Source of the DNA: Magnaporthiopsis rhizophila
Lineage: Eukaryota > Ascomycota > Sordariomycetes > Magnaporthales > Magnaporthaceae
Assembly (NCBI GenBank): GCA_003049465.1
Contig: PYSS01000003.1
Location: 1 to 64,000, forward strand
Length of the DNA stretch: 64,000 bases
Reading direction: 5' to 3'
Shown: piece after piece, positions 1 to 12,387 of the stretch
How positions within the stretch are numbered: the first letter of the stretch is position 1
How the letters are laid out: each line of letters starts with the position of its first letter
Made by a program: the position numbers and the translations under genes
The notes under the pieces: generated by a model
The model's database searches: none
The model's input: the letters and a program-made list of their open reading frames with translations, nothing else
Told to the model about the DNA's origin: nothing

Positions 1-1800
1 GTCGGATGGTCCTGGCCGGCTGCTCGGCAGGCCGGAAAAGCAGGACTTGGGCCAGGCAGTAATGTACAGTGCTATTAGTGCTACGACAATACCACCTACG
101 GACACGTTGGCCGACGCAAATGTGCTCATGGGATGGTGTGCGTGGCTGGGGGCGAAAAAACGGCATATCGAACCGAGGTCGTGAAACTACGACCGTGATG
201 GCCATATGCACGACGATGCAAACACGGCGGCGCTCGACCATTCACCACCTCAACCGCTGCGGGGTGGCTGTCAGAAGCCCGATTTCCCCCATAGGTCGCC
301 GGGACTGGCTCCAATCCGCGCCCATGCCGGGGCTGTTTTTCAAAAAGAAAAAAAAAAAAAGCCGCAGCGTATGCGAAGCGGACAACACTATGTGTGGCCG
401 CCGACCGGCTTCGCCTTGATTCTGGAAAATTGCCTGGTTCTGCCATCTGCATCTGCAAGTTCACTGCGAGGGTAGGGAGCCACCTGGCCCGCCCCAGAGG
501 CGGTATGCCATGTAGGGTTTATTGCGGTTCGCCCACCCGCATTACTGGCTATGACAGTGTTCGCCACATCCAAATTATATCCAGCCGGTAAACTGTAGCT
601 TATTATTCAGGTTTGAAGCTGCTGGCGTGTGTGTTTCCGTCCACATGACGCAAAAGAAAGAATAGGCTCGACCAGCAGCGCGTTACGCAACTGTCGCATC
701 GCAAGACGCCGAAGCAACTGTAGCGCCAGGCGATATCGGGCAAAGAACCCAAGGCGCTGATGGCACACTATGGATTGACCTGAAGCCCGCCTGTTGCGCG
801 GGCACGACCCTGCTGGCGACGTTGCCGCCCTCCATGTCGCTGCTAGCAGGCCTAGCGCAGGACCGGGTCGAGTCCAAGCGTGGACGAAATGCCTGCCCGC
901 CCGCCCATGTCACGATGTGGTGCTTCTCCGCGACCTGAGTACCAGGGGTGGTACGTACCAGGGCGGCCAAGGACAGGGCCCCGAGCAAACAGCGGCGACA
1001 GGGGTGAAAGACTATGGTGGCTCCCCTGCCGACTCCATTTTGGGCAAGACGGCCGTTCCTCTCGAAATGAGCGCGTGCAAAGGCATGTATTGTACCGACG
1101 AGCCGAGGCGAGCCACCGAATCGCGTCCACCACCTCGACCCTTGGGCATGTACTTGGGCGGTACATACACCGTCCGTTCATCCTGCGCGCGCCCGCCTCC
1201 CTGGCAGAAGCCTTTCCGAGTCCAGGCAAGCGACCCAAAAGGTACATACCTGGGTGCCCTGTTCTGACTTGCAGGTACAGGCGAGACAGGGACGACGACC
1301 GCCTTCTTCTTTGGGCTCATGATGCTCGTCAAGAACGCGGAGGACCCAGTGGGCGCGATGATGGCGCGTGCGGGCCGGAATTTTGCACAGGAAGAAATTA
1401 CTGCTTATATGGTAGCTTTCTTCCGTGGCTTGTGAGCTACCAACCTCAACCCGCCTAAAAAACCTTGCCTACATGCACCTCCATACAACACATCTACGTA
1501 CCCGTCTCTGAATGGGCAGAATGATCTGGAGACTGCCTGCCAGCAGCGGTGGATGATACGGTTCCAAGCTATGAAGTGGTGGTCAATGTGATGCATGCGA
1601 CAAGGAGGGTGGTGTCCATGGCCCATGTCAAACATGTCAGAATTGGGGACTCCCCGCCACCGCCGAACCGTGTGTTCGACGTGACTGCTAGGACGGCGAC
1701 TCGGAAGGAAAAAAGGAAGGAGGAGAAAAAAAGGGAAAGAAAAATTAAGATAAAATAAATACAGGGGGCTAAAAACAAGATCTGCCTGGTATGTATTGGT
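1..1800. other. Intergenic, no gene recognised
   Basis: No open frame in this stretch resembles a known protein or has plausible fungal splice structure. Short palindromic GGTAC-type words recur at about 945-965, 1145-1170 and 1240-1252. An A-rich run lies at about 344-360. I see nothing else that I can support. Confidence 0.6.
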
Positions 1801-3099
1801 GGTGGTCCGATTGAGAACCTAGTATACAAACAGGATTGGCGCCCCGAAATTTCCCTAGCCTGGATTTTTTTTTCCCTTTTCTTTTCTTTTGAGCTCCCTC
1901 TAAACACCACCCCCCAAATTCCTCGCTCCCTTGCTGGTCGGTCGGCAACTCTCCCTCTTTCTCACTTTTCTCCCACATCTCTCGTCTGCTCATTCCCCCC
2001 GTCCTGCAATTCCCCCTTCGCCCAGATCCGCCTGCCATCCCGTCGCCGGGCTTTGCTGCAGGTCAAGTCAAGCAGCCTGCTTGTTTCGTATTGTGGATTC
2101 TGCATCGCTAAGCCGAGGATTCTCCAACCGCGGTGGGATCAAGCGCGACGTCGTTGTTTATTAGAGGGCCCACGTTTTTTTGCTGGCTCGTCCCCTTCCT
2201 CGATCCACATAAATCTTCCACCACCTCCCGGTCGGTCCACTTCGCCCACTTCGCCCACTTGCCTCACCGTCTCCACTCACCCACCACCACCGTCGACGGA
2301 CGACTGGAGCCATTTTCGTCTTCGTTCTCCCGCGTTTGCGATCAGGACCACACGTCACCCACACGTTGGTACTGTCATTACTTGCGTTTTGCGTACCTGG
2401 CGGTCTCGTCGACCTCCTGATATTACCACTGTGTGTCGCGGACAGGGAACAAGAAGGAACAGGGGAGACCCAAGGCACGAACTGCCGCGGCATCTTCCAT
2501 CACCACAATAAGCCCGAGCGAGAAGAAAAAAAAATCACTGGGGTCTCCACTCGTCCCCTCCGGCGCCTTTATTTTTTTTTTCTTCACACCCTTCGTGCTC
2601 CTCAATCAGCCAAATCCACAATCCTAAAAAGCACCCACACCACCCACAAGAACCGCCTTTTTTTTGAGCCTCACGTCGCCCACATCTTTTCATCTCCACT
2701 TCAAACCACTACCCTTTCACCAACGCCGACAAGCTACCCACCTCAAGCCTTGAGCCCCGCGCGAAAAGAAAGACGCGATAGAGTCGACTTTCTGCCCGGC
2801 ATAGGCACAATACAACCGCGAGGGCGCTTGTGGAGGAGGAAATCGGGACCAAAGATCATCGCGACAAGCAGCATCCGTCCGCCGTCGCATATCGAAGCTG
2901 CAGCTTTGCGCGCGCGCAAGAACCTCAGGCGCAAGCAAGCCCCGTCCCCGGGACTGTAATCGAGGACGCGCCCTTCGCGTCACTGCAATCGCAACAGCCC
3001 AGGAAAGCTACTGGATCGAGCCATCGAGTCCTCTGTCACCAGGATCGATCGGATGCTTGCCTTCCGTCGTCCTAGTACAAGCCTGTTTTGAGAAGGATT
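1800..3099 (+). promoter_or_regulatory. Probable promoter and long CT-rich leader of the zinc-finger gene
   Basis: The stretch is strongly pyrimidine-rich on the plus strand, with repeated CCACC and CTTTT blocks, as is common in promoters and 5' leaders of filamentous-fungal regulatory genes. No coding exon is recognisable. The transcription start cannot be placed from sequence alone. A short upstream ORF lies at its 3' end (separate entry). Confidence 0.4.
3053..3091 (+). promoter_or_regulatory. 12-codon upstream ORF
   Basis: An ATG at 3053 opens 12 codons and ends at TGA 3089-3091, eight bases before the main ATG at 3100. The last ~150 bases of the leader contain no other ATG that I noticed. 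Such a placement can lower main-ORF translation and force reinitiation. The effect is inferred; only the ORF is seen. Confidence 0.5.
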
Positions 3100-6000
3100 A
3101 TGGACCACCCCTCATACTCGTCTAATGTGGTAAACACTACGACGACATCCTCGTACCCGTCGCCATCCTCGACCTCGTCGCACAGTCTGCAGAACCACGC
3201 CGCGGCGCCTCCGCAGACTCTGCCTCCTCTCCAGCCGCAGGGCCATATGATGCAGCAACAGTCCTCGGCGCCCTACGGAAGCTACCCGCACACTCCACGA
3301 ACACCAGCTACGCCCAACACGCCGGGCTCTAACGGCGCCATGAGCAACTACCCGCCCCCGCCCCCGCAGCAAAACGTTGCGCGAGCTCCCTACCCGATGA
3401 TGCCGAACAACCAGTATCAGCAGCCTCACCAGGGGTACCAGACGACGCAGTCGATGATGCCGCAGGCGTCGACTTCGATGGCTCACCCGCAGCCCATCGC
3501 TCCGGCGCCCGCTCCGGGAGGACGCGCTCCACCTGTCTTGCGCCCCATGCCGGCTGGCGGGGTCATCCCGCAGCCCGGCATGTCCTCACCTTATGCACAG
3601 AGTCCTCTGATGCCTCAGCCGCAGATGATGCAGCAGGAGGGCGAGCAGCCCACCCACGTCGTTGGCTCTCAGGGAAGGCGCGGCATTCTGCCCAGCGCTC
3701 CGGGACGGCCGCAGGCCCCCGTGGCCGGAAGCGTCGCGGCTAAGAACCAAATTCCCCAGAAGGATGCCGATGGCAAGTTCCCTTGCCCTCACTGCAACAA
3801 GACGTACCTTCACGCGAAGCACCTCAAGAGGCACCTGCTCCGACGTAAGTGGAACCCTCCAAAAAATCAAACCCCTCCCAACTTACTTCCCTTTGGCGTC
3901 ACTTGTGTGTTACTTTTTTCTCCCCCGAAGCATGCGGGCGGTATCTTGACGATTCGTTATCTCCTTTTTAGACACTGGTGATCGCCCGTACATGTGCGTA
4001 CTGTGCCGCGACACTTTCTCGCGCAGTGACATTCTCAAGCGCCACTTCCAGAAGTGCTCAATCCGCCGTGGCAACCCTACCGGAGCCAGCCACTTGTCGC
4101 ACCCCCACGCGCACGTTAAGAAGAACCAGGCAGCACAGAAGGCACTGGGCAACGAGAATGAGCTCAACCCGATCAACGGCATGGGCAACATGGGCCCGGA
4201 CGGCATGGTCCACCCCTTCGGTCTGATACCGTCGGCCGATGGCATGGGAAACATGTCCAATGACCAAAACCACCTTTCCAGGCAGGCGAGCATGAGCCGC
4301 ATCGATGACCCCAACGACCGCGACCGGAGAAGCGCCTCGGTTATGGGACAGAACGGCCGCCCACAAGATTTCAACCAGGGCTACAACGGCGGTGTCCCGC
4401 ACTCGATGGCTGCAAACATCAACCCTCAGCTCGCCAATTACCCGATGCAGCCGGCGCAGAACGGCATGCCGTTTATGGGCCAGCAGGCGTCAAACCAAAC
4501 GTCCGGTGGTCTTGACTGGTCCCAGATGTTTCAGGCTGGTGCGCAAAATACCTACGTCAACCATCAATTCCCGCCTAATATTGGACAGACGCAGATCGCA
4601 ACCACCAAGCCCGAGCCTAATGCCGGCCCCGAGCGACCGGACGGCGCCCCCGGCGGCAACCACCACCCCGACCCCGACGACCGATGCCTCTTCTTCGATT
4701 CTTGGGCGCCGCCTTCCAACGACCTCGGCCATTTAACCCGCGACCCTTACCAGCAAATATCCGATCAGCTCACCAACTTCTTCCGACTCCCCGATCCTTC
4801 ATCCAACCCCCACAACGCCCGCCTTCACGGCTTTCTTGACCCCGACAACATCAAGTCTTTCCTCGGCCGATACACCCACTTTCACCGACATTTCTCTATC
4901 TTGCACATTCCCACTTTCCGTATTCTCGATGCTTACACCGGCCTTTTGGCGGTCCTCTGCTGCGTCGGCGCGTGCTACTCCGATCGCGTGTCGCCTGACG
5001 AGGTCCGGGAGGTGATGAACTTCCTCAAGTTCGCCCTGGAGCGAGACTCGCAGCTGCTAGCGTCTCTAGATGACGGTGTTGATCCTGAAATCAAATATGG
5101 CAACAACTCTTTCGACTCGACAAAGGAGATTGAAGAGTTGCAGGCCATCGTGCTCATGAACATCCTCTTCATCTGGAACGGCACGCCTGATCAGAGGGAG
5201 TCTGCCCGACGTCTCTTCCCGCTGATTGCTGCCGTCACACGCAAGGCTGGGCTATTGAGCGTCTCGCAGGGCCCCTCACTGTCAAGTGCTCTGCACCAGC
5301 CGTCCTTCTCTCCTGCAACATTCGATCCTTCATCTTTTGATTGGTCTTCTTGGATTGAGCAAGAGAAGAGGAGCCGCATCTTTTTCCTCACGTTCCTCTG
5401 CGATACTGCACTCGGCCTGTACATGAACTCGCCGCCATTGTTCGATCCTCTGCAGCTCCAGATCCCCTTGCCTGCAGACGACGCGGCCTGGGACGCCCAG
5501 GACAGCGAAACATGTGCTGCAGCCCTGGGACTGTACGGGCCGGACTCGGCAACCGAGCGGAACCCGCACGGAACAAGACGTCCCAAACAACCAGAGACCA
5601 ATCTTGTGCTGCGGGCACTCCTTCACAGCTCGTACCAGATCCAGCCGGGGACGACAAACCTGTTTGGAAAATTCATCCTTATCCACTCTCTCATGGCCCT
5701 CATGCGCAGGGCCCAGAGCGAGGGCCTTGGCGCAGTTGCGATTATGAATGGTTCCAGCACACCGCTGTCGCATGCCGACTGGGTGGTATCTGGGCCACCA
5801 AGCGCGACCACAAGCGGCCGTGGCACGCCCGTGGATGGAGCTATGCGGCCCGAGGTTCTTGGCATCTTCGCGACTGCACTGGACAAGTTCAAGCAGAACT
5901 GGGATGCCGACATGGCAAGCCAGTTCCCTCCTGTGTCATCACAGGATGACATCAATCCGCAACGACAGGGGTTCTCGAGGGACGGTGTGCACTTCTACTG

Positions 6001-6274
6001 GCTCGCCAACTACTTGCTGAAGAACACCAAGCTGAGCGACCTGCAGATGCCGCCAGACCAGCGGTTAATGAAGACCATGCATCTTCTCAAGTCGGTCAAG
6101 GAATGGGTAATGTCGGATGGGGCGAAGAGAGGTGAAGAGTTGGGATCGATCGGGGAGATCAACAAGGATTACGGGACGCATGATCTGACGCTGAACATGG
6201 TCGAACTCTTTACACCTATGCCCAGGGTGGTGGAATCGTCGGGAATCGCCTCGGTCAAGACGGAACTCGATTAA
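3100..6274 (+). CDS. C2H2 zinc-finger / fungal-specific transcription factor
   Basis: Exons 3100-3844 and 3972-6274 encode 1015 residues. The N-terminal ~220 residues are Pro/Gln/Ser/Met-rich, like an activation region. Finger 1 has Cys229, Cys232, His245 and His249; the linker TGDRPY follows; finger 2 has Cys257, Cys260, His273 and Cys277, so it is a C2HC finger. A fungal_trans-like regulatory domain occupies roughly residues 540-800, with the typical Y-x-x-x-F-H-x-x-F-x-I-L-H-x-P block near 550. It should be a nuclear DNA-binding regulator. The 127-base intron interrupts the His249 codon (C|AC). The start is the first ATG in frame and follows a uORF. Close relatives with this finger pair plus fungal_trans occur widely in Pezizomycotina. 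I cannot assign a target pathway or a named ortholog. Confidence 0.9.
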
Positions 6275-7097
6275 AACCACGACCAACATCTCGCAACTGC
6301 ACATACAACAACAAACCCACGAACTAGGACGGACTCGCATACTCGGCGTTCAGTTTACTTGTTTTCCCTGCGTTGACTACTTTTTTTTGCTTCTTTTTAT
6401 TTCGCCTCACTCACCCATTGGCTTCCGTTGTTAGTTTCCCCATTGCTCATTGCTTATTCAATGTCGTTGACGCTCTCTTTTTTCTTTTCCTTACTATTTT
6501 TTTCTGTCGCATTTTATTAAAACAACTCTGGGCGGAGGGAGAGGCGGTATAATGATGTCTTTTTTGCCTTCCATTCTCGTCTGTCTTGTTCTCTGGAACC
6601 CCTCGCAAAAGTGTGATTCCCATTTACTGCATCAGACTGGTCGACCGGGAGGTGTCTTTGATTTGCATTTCTCGGCTTGGCATGCGCCCGATAGACATGC
6701 GACTGGCCCTGCATTAGACTTCTTTTCCCGGCTGTCTTATTCGTCAATTAGAACATTGGGGGAGGGGCACTCTTTGGGAACGATTCCTCTGGGCAATGGG
6801 ACCAGCCTCCCCTGGATGAAGAAACGGTTGTCACGCGTTCATGGAGATTAGGAGGTATGATCACCGCATCTTTTGACTTGGCTGTGGCCCCGGGCCACGG
6901 GCCACGGACATGGCCTAGCTCGGTTTTTATAACAGACTATATCGGTTGAGAGCGTTGCCGTTGCTTGGAAACGTCGATCGATGAGCTTGCTACAGCCTTT
7001 GCTCTAAGAAACATGAGTTCACACCTATCCTCTCTGGGCATCATTGCGTGACGCGCCCCTGCATGTGATCAATTTTTCCTCCTGCTCCGGAGTGTTA
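6275..7097. other. 3' region of the zinc-finger gene
   Basis: T-rich sequence (6360-6520) with TTTTTTCT blocks fits a 3' UTR and polyadenylation region. No coding exon is recognised up to the small minus-strand gene that ends at 7098. Confidence 0.4.
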
Positions 7098-7383
7098 TCA
7101 TGGCTTCTCCTCCCTACTACTATCGACCACTACGATTTTGGGCGCGATTTTCTCCAGCTGAGCCTTGTCCCTGTCGGAAAACTTGAGAAACTTGCGGGCC
7201 TCGGCGATCTCGTCGCCCCATGTCAAGCCAATAGTTCCCCATGCGAGCAGCCCGAGCCCGACACCTAGCCGAGCCCTCGAGGATAGGCCCTGGTAGGCTC
7301 TTGGGGCAAGGCGCTGTCAGCCGTCCGCATATATTTGTGGGAATTCCTTGTCTTGTTCCTACCTCCAAAGCGACATTGAGCAT
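7098..7383 (-). CDS. Small single-pass membrane protein, 78 aa, unknown function
   Basis: Two exons, 7383-7363 and 7313-7098, joined by a 49-base intron (donor GTAGGA, acceptor GACAG), encode 78 residues. The N-terminus is short and basic (Arg8, Arg12, Arg20, Arg22). Residues 23-39 are a Gly/Leu/Trp-rich hydrophobic segment that could span a membrane. A charged tail follows, with a D-R-D-K-A-Q-L-E-K block near residues 47-57. The open frame continues exactly from splice acceptor to stop, with protein-like composition that the overlapping frames lack. The arrangement (short basic N-terminus, one membrane span, acidic/basic tail) resembles small mitochondrial membrane proteins of fungi, but I do not recognise a named family. 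The first exon of only seven codons is the weakest part of the model. Confidence 0.55.
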
Positions 7384-7901
7384 GGAAGAGACTTCTCGTT
7401 GCTGGTCGAAGCGAGGGGGCCGGGGCAGCCCGTCTGTGTCTGGGTAGGCTGAGCTCAGGCTTAACGATGCGTGGTTGGTTCGCTGCAAGTTGTGAGAGAG
7501 AAGGAGCTTGATATTGACGACTGCAGCTGTACCCACATAGCCGCTCGGGAGTAGGTTGGTCGTTAGGGGCTAGATGGGAAGCTTTGTGTTGGCTTCCTGA
7601 GAGGATGGAAGCTTGGGCGGCGTGCTGTGCCACATTCAGTGGACAACAGCCACAGCAATTGACCTTGTGGGTCATTGGGGTGTGCGCGAGGACCCCTGTC
7701 TCGGAATCCAAAAATTTACGAGAGCTCGACGACAAAGGCCCCGCGAGATGCTGCGACAGGACGACGACCAGAGCTGCCTAATACCAAGCACCGAATCCTC
7801 CGCCCCAATTCCCCGCAGGTCCGACGCATATCACGAGGGGGCTCGCTAGGAACATATCTCCCCGGAACCGGCAATATTGTGGCCCGCCGCCCTCTCGCAG
7901 A
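7384..7901. promoter_or_regulatory. Shared upstream region between the small membrane-protein gene and MRPL4
   Basis: About 0.5 kb separates two divergently transcribed genes, so both promoters probably lie here. No exon or clear TATA element is visible. Confidence 0.35.
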
Positions 7902-8991
7902 ATGGCCACCCCCGGCACGGTGCGCCCGGCCGTGAGCCGTGTGCTCCGACGCTGCCACATCTCCCAGTCCGCGGCTGCGCTGCCGTGCCATTCGACCTCA
8001 ATACCGACAGGGCTGCGTCCGGCGCCCTGGCTGCTACGACCACGACAGGCGCACTCCCACTCCCACCCCCACCCTCGCCAGCAGCAGCAGCAGCGCAGCC
8101 TCTCGACCTCGGCCCCGCTCTCGGAGCGCAAGACGCGCGACAGGAGCAAGCTACGGGGCGTGTCGACGATCCACCGCAGCGGGCCACGCGAGGTGCTCTC
8201 GGTGTCGTTCGAGGAGATCCCGCAGCCGAGCACGGCCCAGGGTGCGGGCCGCCCGTCCGAGGCGGACAACGACCCGGACCACGGCCTCTGGGACTTCTTC
8301 TACAACAAGAAGCTGGTGCCCACGCCCGCCGAGGCGTCCGGGTACGGGCGCGCCTGGACCGCGCAGGAGCTGCGTGGCAAGAGCTGGGACGACCTGCACA
8401 CGCTCTGGTGGGTCTGCTGCAGGGAGCGGAACCGCATCGCGACGGCCAACCACGCGCGGGAGAAGAACGACATCGGCTTCGGGGAGCAGGAGCTCGGAAG
8501 GAGGGACGAGACGGTGAGTTTCTTTTTGTCCCTCTGCCAGCCAGCCGGGCCCGATCGATGGACTACCTATCTACCTAGGTACCTAGCTTGCGGCCTGGCA
8601 CTCGAGGACCTGATTTACTGACTTGCCCTGGTTTTGATTGTGGATACAGGTGCGGCGGACAATGAAGTCGATCAAGCACGTCCTCACCGAGAGGTATTAT
8701 GCCTGGGAGGACGCGGTCAAGCTGGCAAAGGACGACCCGGAGATCAACCTGAGCGGCAAGGGCCAGATGTACACACCCTCCACCTACTACGAGGACGAGC
8801 TAGCGACTCCTGCCGCGAAGGCCCCCGCCGCCCAGGGCGCTGAGGCAGAGGCTGCCCCCACGGAGGGAGAGGCTGCTCCTGCCAATGCGGAGACAGAAGA
8901 GAAACCCCCGGCACAAGATGCTGCTGCCGTCGACTCGTCGACCATTCCGCCTTCAGCGACGAAGGAAGAGACACAAGTCACGAGATCTTGA
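7902..8991 (+). CDS. MRPL4: Mitochondrial large-subunit ribosomal protein L4 (uL29m)
   Basis: Exons 7902-8513 and 8650-8991 encode 317 residues. The first ~70 residues are rich in Arg, Ser, His and Gln and lack acids, as expected for a mitochondrial targeting sequence. The MRP-L47/uL29m domain covers about residues 120-245: L-W-D-F-F, the R-x-W-x-x-x-E-L-R-x-K-S block, W-W-V-C-C-R-E-R-N, and after the intron R-R-T-M-K-S-I-K-H-V-L-x-E-R. The tail is Ala/Glu-rich and low in complexity. The product is a component of the mitochondrial 54S subunit near the tunnel exit. The intron contains a CTACCTAGGTACCTAG palindrome. The start is the first ATG, and upstream frames are not protein-like. Confidence 0.93.
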
Positions 8992-10215
8992 CGAACAGGC
9001 GAACTGCGAGGCCGAAGTGAAGAGTCTCGGATGTGCGTCTGCGTCCACAGCGTCTCATGACGACAGGGTTGGGAAATTTGTGCGGCCCCTCTGGCGTCGC
9101 CCACGCCACATGGCCGGAGGCGGCACTGATAACATGTGCGCCTGTGTAGATACTAAACCTACTGACTGCCTCCCTGCCTACTTGCACATTGTGTATATCT
9201 ACCGCCTCTCTGTCCGTCGTCCTCTCCCCGAGGATGGCTGCGTCCCTTGCGAACGGCGGCTCGAGCCGGCGAGCGGAGTTTCAGATGGGCCCAGATATGG
9301 CGACATGCTCTTGGTACGAAGTTCGTGTTTGAACCTACTTGCAAGACCAGAAGCAACCACCTGCGCAAAGCAGTAGACAATGTGGTTTTAGGAGGGAGGT
9401 GTGATGCTGTTTAGGTGCCCAGCGATGGATGCCTTGATGAGGCTCTTTGGGTGGCGGGACTAGGGGGTGCTGCTATGTATAAAACTAGGTGCCGAAACGA
9501 AGGAAACTTGGTGGCTGGGAAGTTTGACAACGCGGATGCCGAGGCACCTACTGTAGAGATGGGAGAACGGGTGGTTGGCGAACCCAAACTCGATCTTCTC
9601 GTCGGTGAGCGGCAGAATCAGTCGGGCTCCCTGGTAAGCCGCCTGGCTGCAGGTACGGTACTGTAGGCCCAGAACTACTGACGTACCAGGGATCTGGCGG
9701 GTTGTGTTCCAACGTCGGAAGAATTCGAGTGCGTGGAGACTCGACTCGGACGGTGACGGGGAGAGCGGTGCAAGCATGGATGGCATGGAAAAATAAGGCC
9801 CAGTTAGGTACCTTTTCTGGTTCCTGGGCACGGGGCGGTCAAACAGAGCTTGGTACACCTAGCTTCCCCCATGGAGCCAAAATCGAGGGGTCGTCGGGTT
9901 ATGTAAGCAGCCGGCTCCTGGGGCAAGGTCCCACAGCATTTTGAACGGGGCGGGGAGCTTGTTGCTGCATCAGACAAGGGTACACTGCACTCAATCCATG
10001 CGGTGCCTGCTGCTGCGTCCCGTCCATCCCACCTCTTCTGAGATTTTGTTGTCTTGTAGCCTTTTGAACCCACCGCTACACTTTTCGTTTCTCTTCCCTT
10101 CCTTGCTGGGACATCAAACCGTAACGAGCCGTGCTCACAGTCCGCCGCCCGTCTTTTCGACACACGTTTCTGCCAGCAACCAACTCGCTCTGCGCGCCGC
10201 CCCCCCGCCGACGCC
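8992..10215. other. Intergenic between MRPL4 and GDI
   Basis: This is the 3' region of MRPL4 followed by the GDI promoter. The last ~200 bases are CT-rich (10020-10120), as in fungal leaders. No exon is recognised. Confidence 0.4.
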
Positions 10216-12387
10216 ATGGAGGAGATCGCGAAGGAATACGATGTCATCGTGCTGGGCACCGGTGAGTTTTTGCCTTCCCGTCACGCCTCTCGCCGTCCTC
10301 GCTGCCCCGCCCGCATCGACGGCGACGACCTGCTTGCATTAAAGACTTGCTACATACCACTCCGTGAGCACTCGACCTTCCCTACTAACACTGGCAACCG
10401 ATTCTCTCCCCACCAAGGCTTGACCGAGTGCATCCTTTCCGGGTAAGACCGCCCACTACTCTTCCATACTTCGCAGCGGTTCAAACCTGGACCCTGACCC
10501 TTTCCATCAAATAATTGCTGACGGCTTTGCCTCTTCTCTACAGTGTTCTGAGTGTCAAGGGAAAGAAGGTCCTCCACATCGACCGTAATGACCATTATGG
10601 CGGGTATGTTGCTACCGCTGTTTTACCTTCAGCTGCCACAAGAAGATAGACAGAAGACCAAAAAATATGCTGACGATTACCTTGCAGTGAGGCCGCGTCC
10701 CTGAACCTTCAGGCTGTTAGTGACCCCTCGCGATCCTCCACCGCAGTATCCGCCACCGCCCTCAACGCCACCGACCCCCTGCAATACCGCTGCTGACACC
10801 GCTCTCTGGGATAGCTGTTCAAAAAATATGGCAACTTTACCGCCGGCGGGGAGCCGTGGGCCAAGTACGGTCGCGTAAACGACTGGAACATCGACCTGGT
10901 CCCCAAGTTCCTCATGTCCTCGGGCGAGCTCACCAACATCCTGGTCTCGACCGACGTGACCAGGTACCTCGAGTTCAAGCAGGTTGCCGGCAGCTTCGTC
11001 CAGCAGGGCCGGGGTCCCAAGGCCACCGTTGCCAAGGTGCCTTCGGATGTCGCCGAGGCCCTAAAGTCTCCGCTCTTGGGCATGTTCCAGAAGCGCAATA
11101 TGAAGAGCTTCATCGAGTGGATTGGTGCTTTCGACCCCAAGGATCCTAGCACACACAGCAGTCAGTGCCAGTGCCGGCAACCCCTTCCATACACACAGAT
11201 CTGTTGGGCCATGTCTTTGCTTCTGAAGCTCGGGGAGGCCCAGTCTGGTGCTAAGCCCAATGGCCGCTAACCGAATTTCATATCGATCCAGAGCTCAAAT
11301 TTATCAAGGAGCACGACGGTGACACCATCGCCACCATGTCGCAAGTCTACGCCAAGTTCTCCCTGGACGCCAGCACCAAGGATTTCATCGGCCATGCCAT
11401 GGCTCTGTACACCTCGGACGACTACGTCGACAAGCCCGAGATGACCCTCGAGGCCATCGAGCGCATCCGGCTGTACGGCCACAGTGTGGCGCGGTACGGC
11501 AAGTCGCCGTACATCTACCCGCTTTACGGCCTTGGCGAGCTCCCTCAGGGCTTTGCTCGCCTGTCCGCCATCTACGGCGGCACCTACATGCTCAACACCA
11601 ACGTCGACGAGCTCCTCTATGAGGGCGGCAAGGCCGTGGGCATCAAGGCCACCATGTCGGGCATCGAGCCCGAGATGAAGTTCGAGACCAGGGCCAAGCT
11701 CATTCTCGGTGACCCGTCCTACTTCCCGGACAAGGTCAAGGTTACAAAGCACGTCCTGCGCGCCATTTGCGTTCTCAAGCACCCCATCGCCGGCACCAAC
11801 GACAGCGACTCGTGCCAGCTCATTATCCCGCAGTCGCAGGTCGGCCGCAAGAACGGTAAGTCTCGCTGCTGTCTCTCTAGATTTCTCGTGTATTTGTGGA
11901 CCTCTCGATCAGCTGACACATCTTTCTACCTAGATATCTACATTGCTTGCATCTCTTCGGCCCACAACGTCTGCCCCAAGGGCTACTACATCGCCATCGT
12001 CTCCACCATCGCCGAGACGTCGGGCAACCACCATCTGGAGCTGCAGCCCGGCCTCGAGCGCCTCGGCGAGATCGAGGAGCAGTTCATGGTAAGCAGCCAC
12101 ACAGATATTCCGAGCGGCATCCATCCAAACATTTGGGTTTCCTTTCTGGGTTGTTTCAGGGCGTTGCTGACGCACGTGACGCGCCGTTTATACAGGGACC
12201 CCCCATTCCGCTCTACGAGCCGCTAGAGAGTGCCGCCAGGGAAGGACTCTTCATCTCTCAGAGCTACGATGCGTCGAGCCACTTCGAGACCACCACCGAC
12301 GACGTCAAGGATATCTACGAGCGCGCCACCGGCGAGAAGCTGGTCGTCGAGGGCCTAAGGGACGGCATCCAGGTTGCCGAAGAGTAA
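10216..12387 (+). CDS. GDI1: Rab GDP-dissociation inhibitor
   Basis: Eight exons (10216-10261, 10418-10442, 10544-10603, 10688-10715, 10815-11160, 11292-11855, 11934-12088, 12196-12387) encode 471 residues, the usual length. Residues 9-20 form the nucleotide-fold-like start (D-V-I-V-L-G-T-G-L-T-E-C) typical of GDI/REP proteins. The K-K-V-L-H-I-D-R-N-D-x-Y-G-G block, the M-S-Q-V-Y-A-K-F segment and the P-L-Y-G-L-G-E-L-P-Q-G-F-A-R-L block are all present. GDI extracts GDP-bound prenylated Rab GTPases from membranes and recycles them in the cytosol; it is essential in yeast. The five 5' exons are very short (25-60 bases for several), a pattern common for this gene in filamentous ascomycetes. All junctions are GT-AG and keep frame. 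Confidence 0.95.

Noticed and set aside
11470..11782. Antisense ORF within GDI
   Set aside because: Shadow of the sense exon, which matches GDI along its length.
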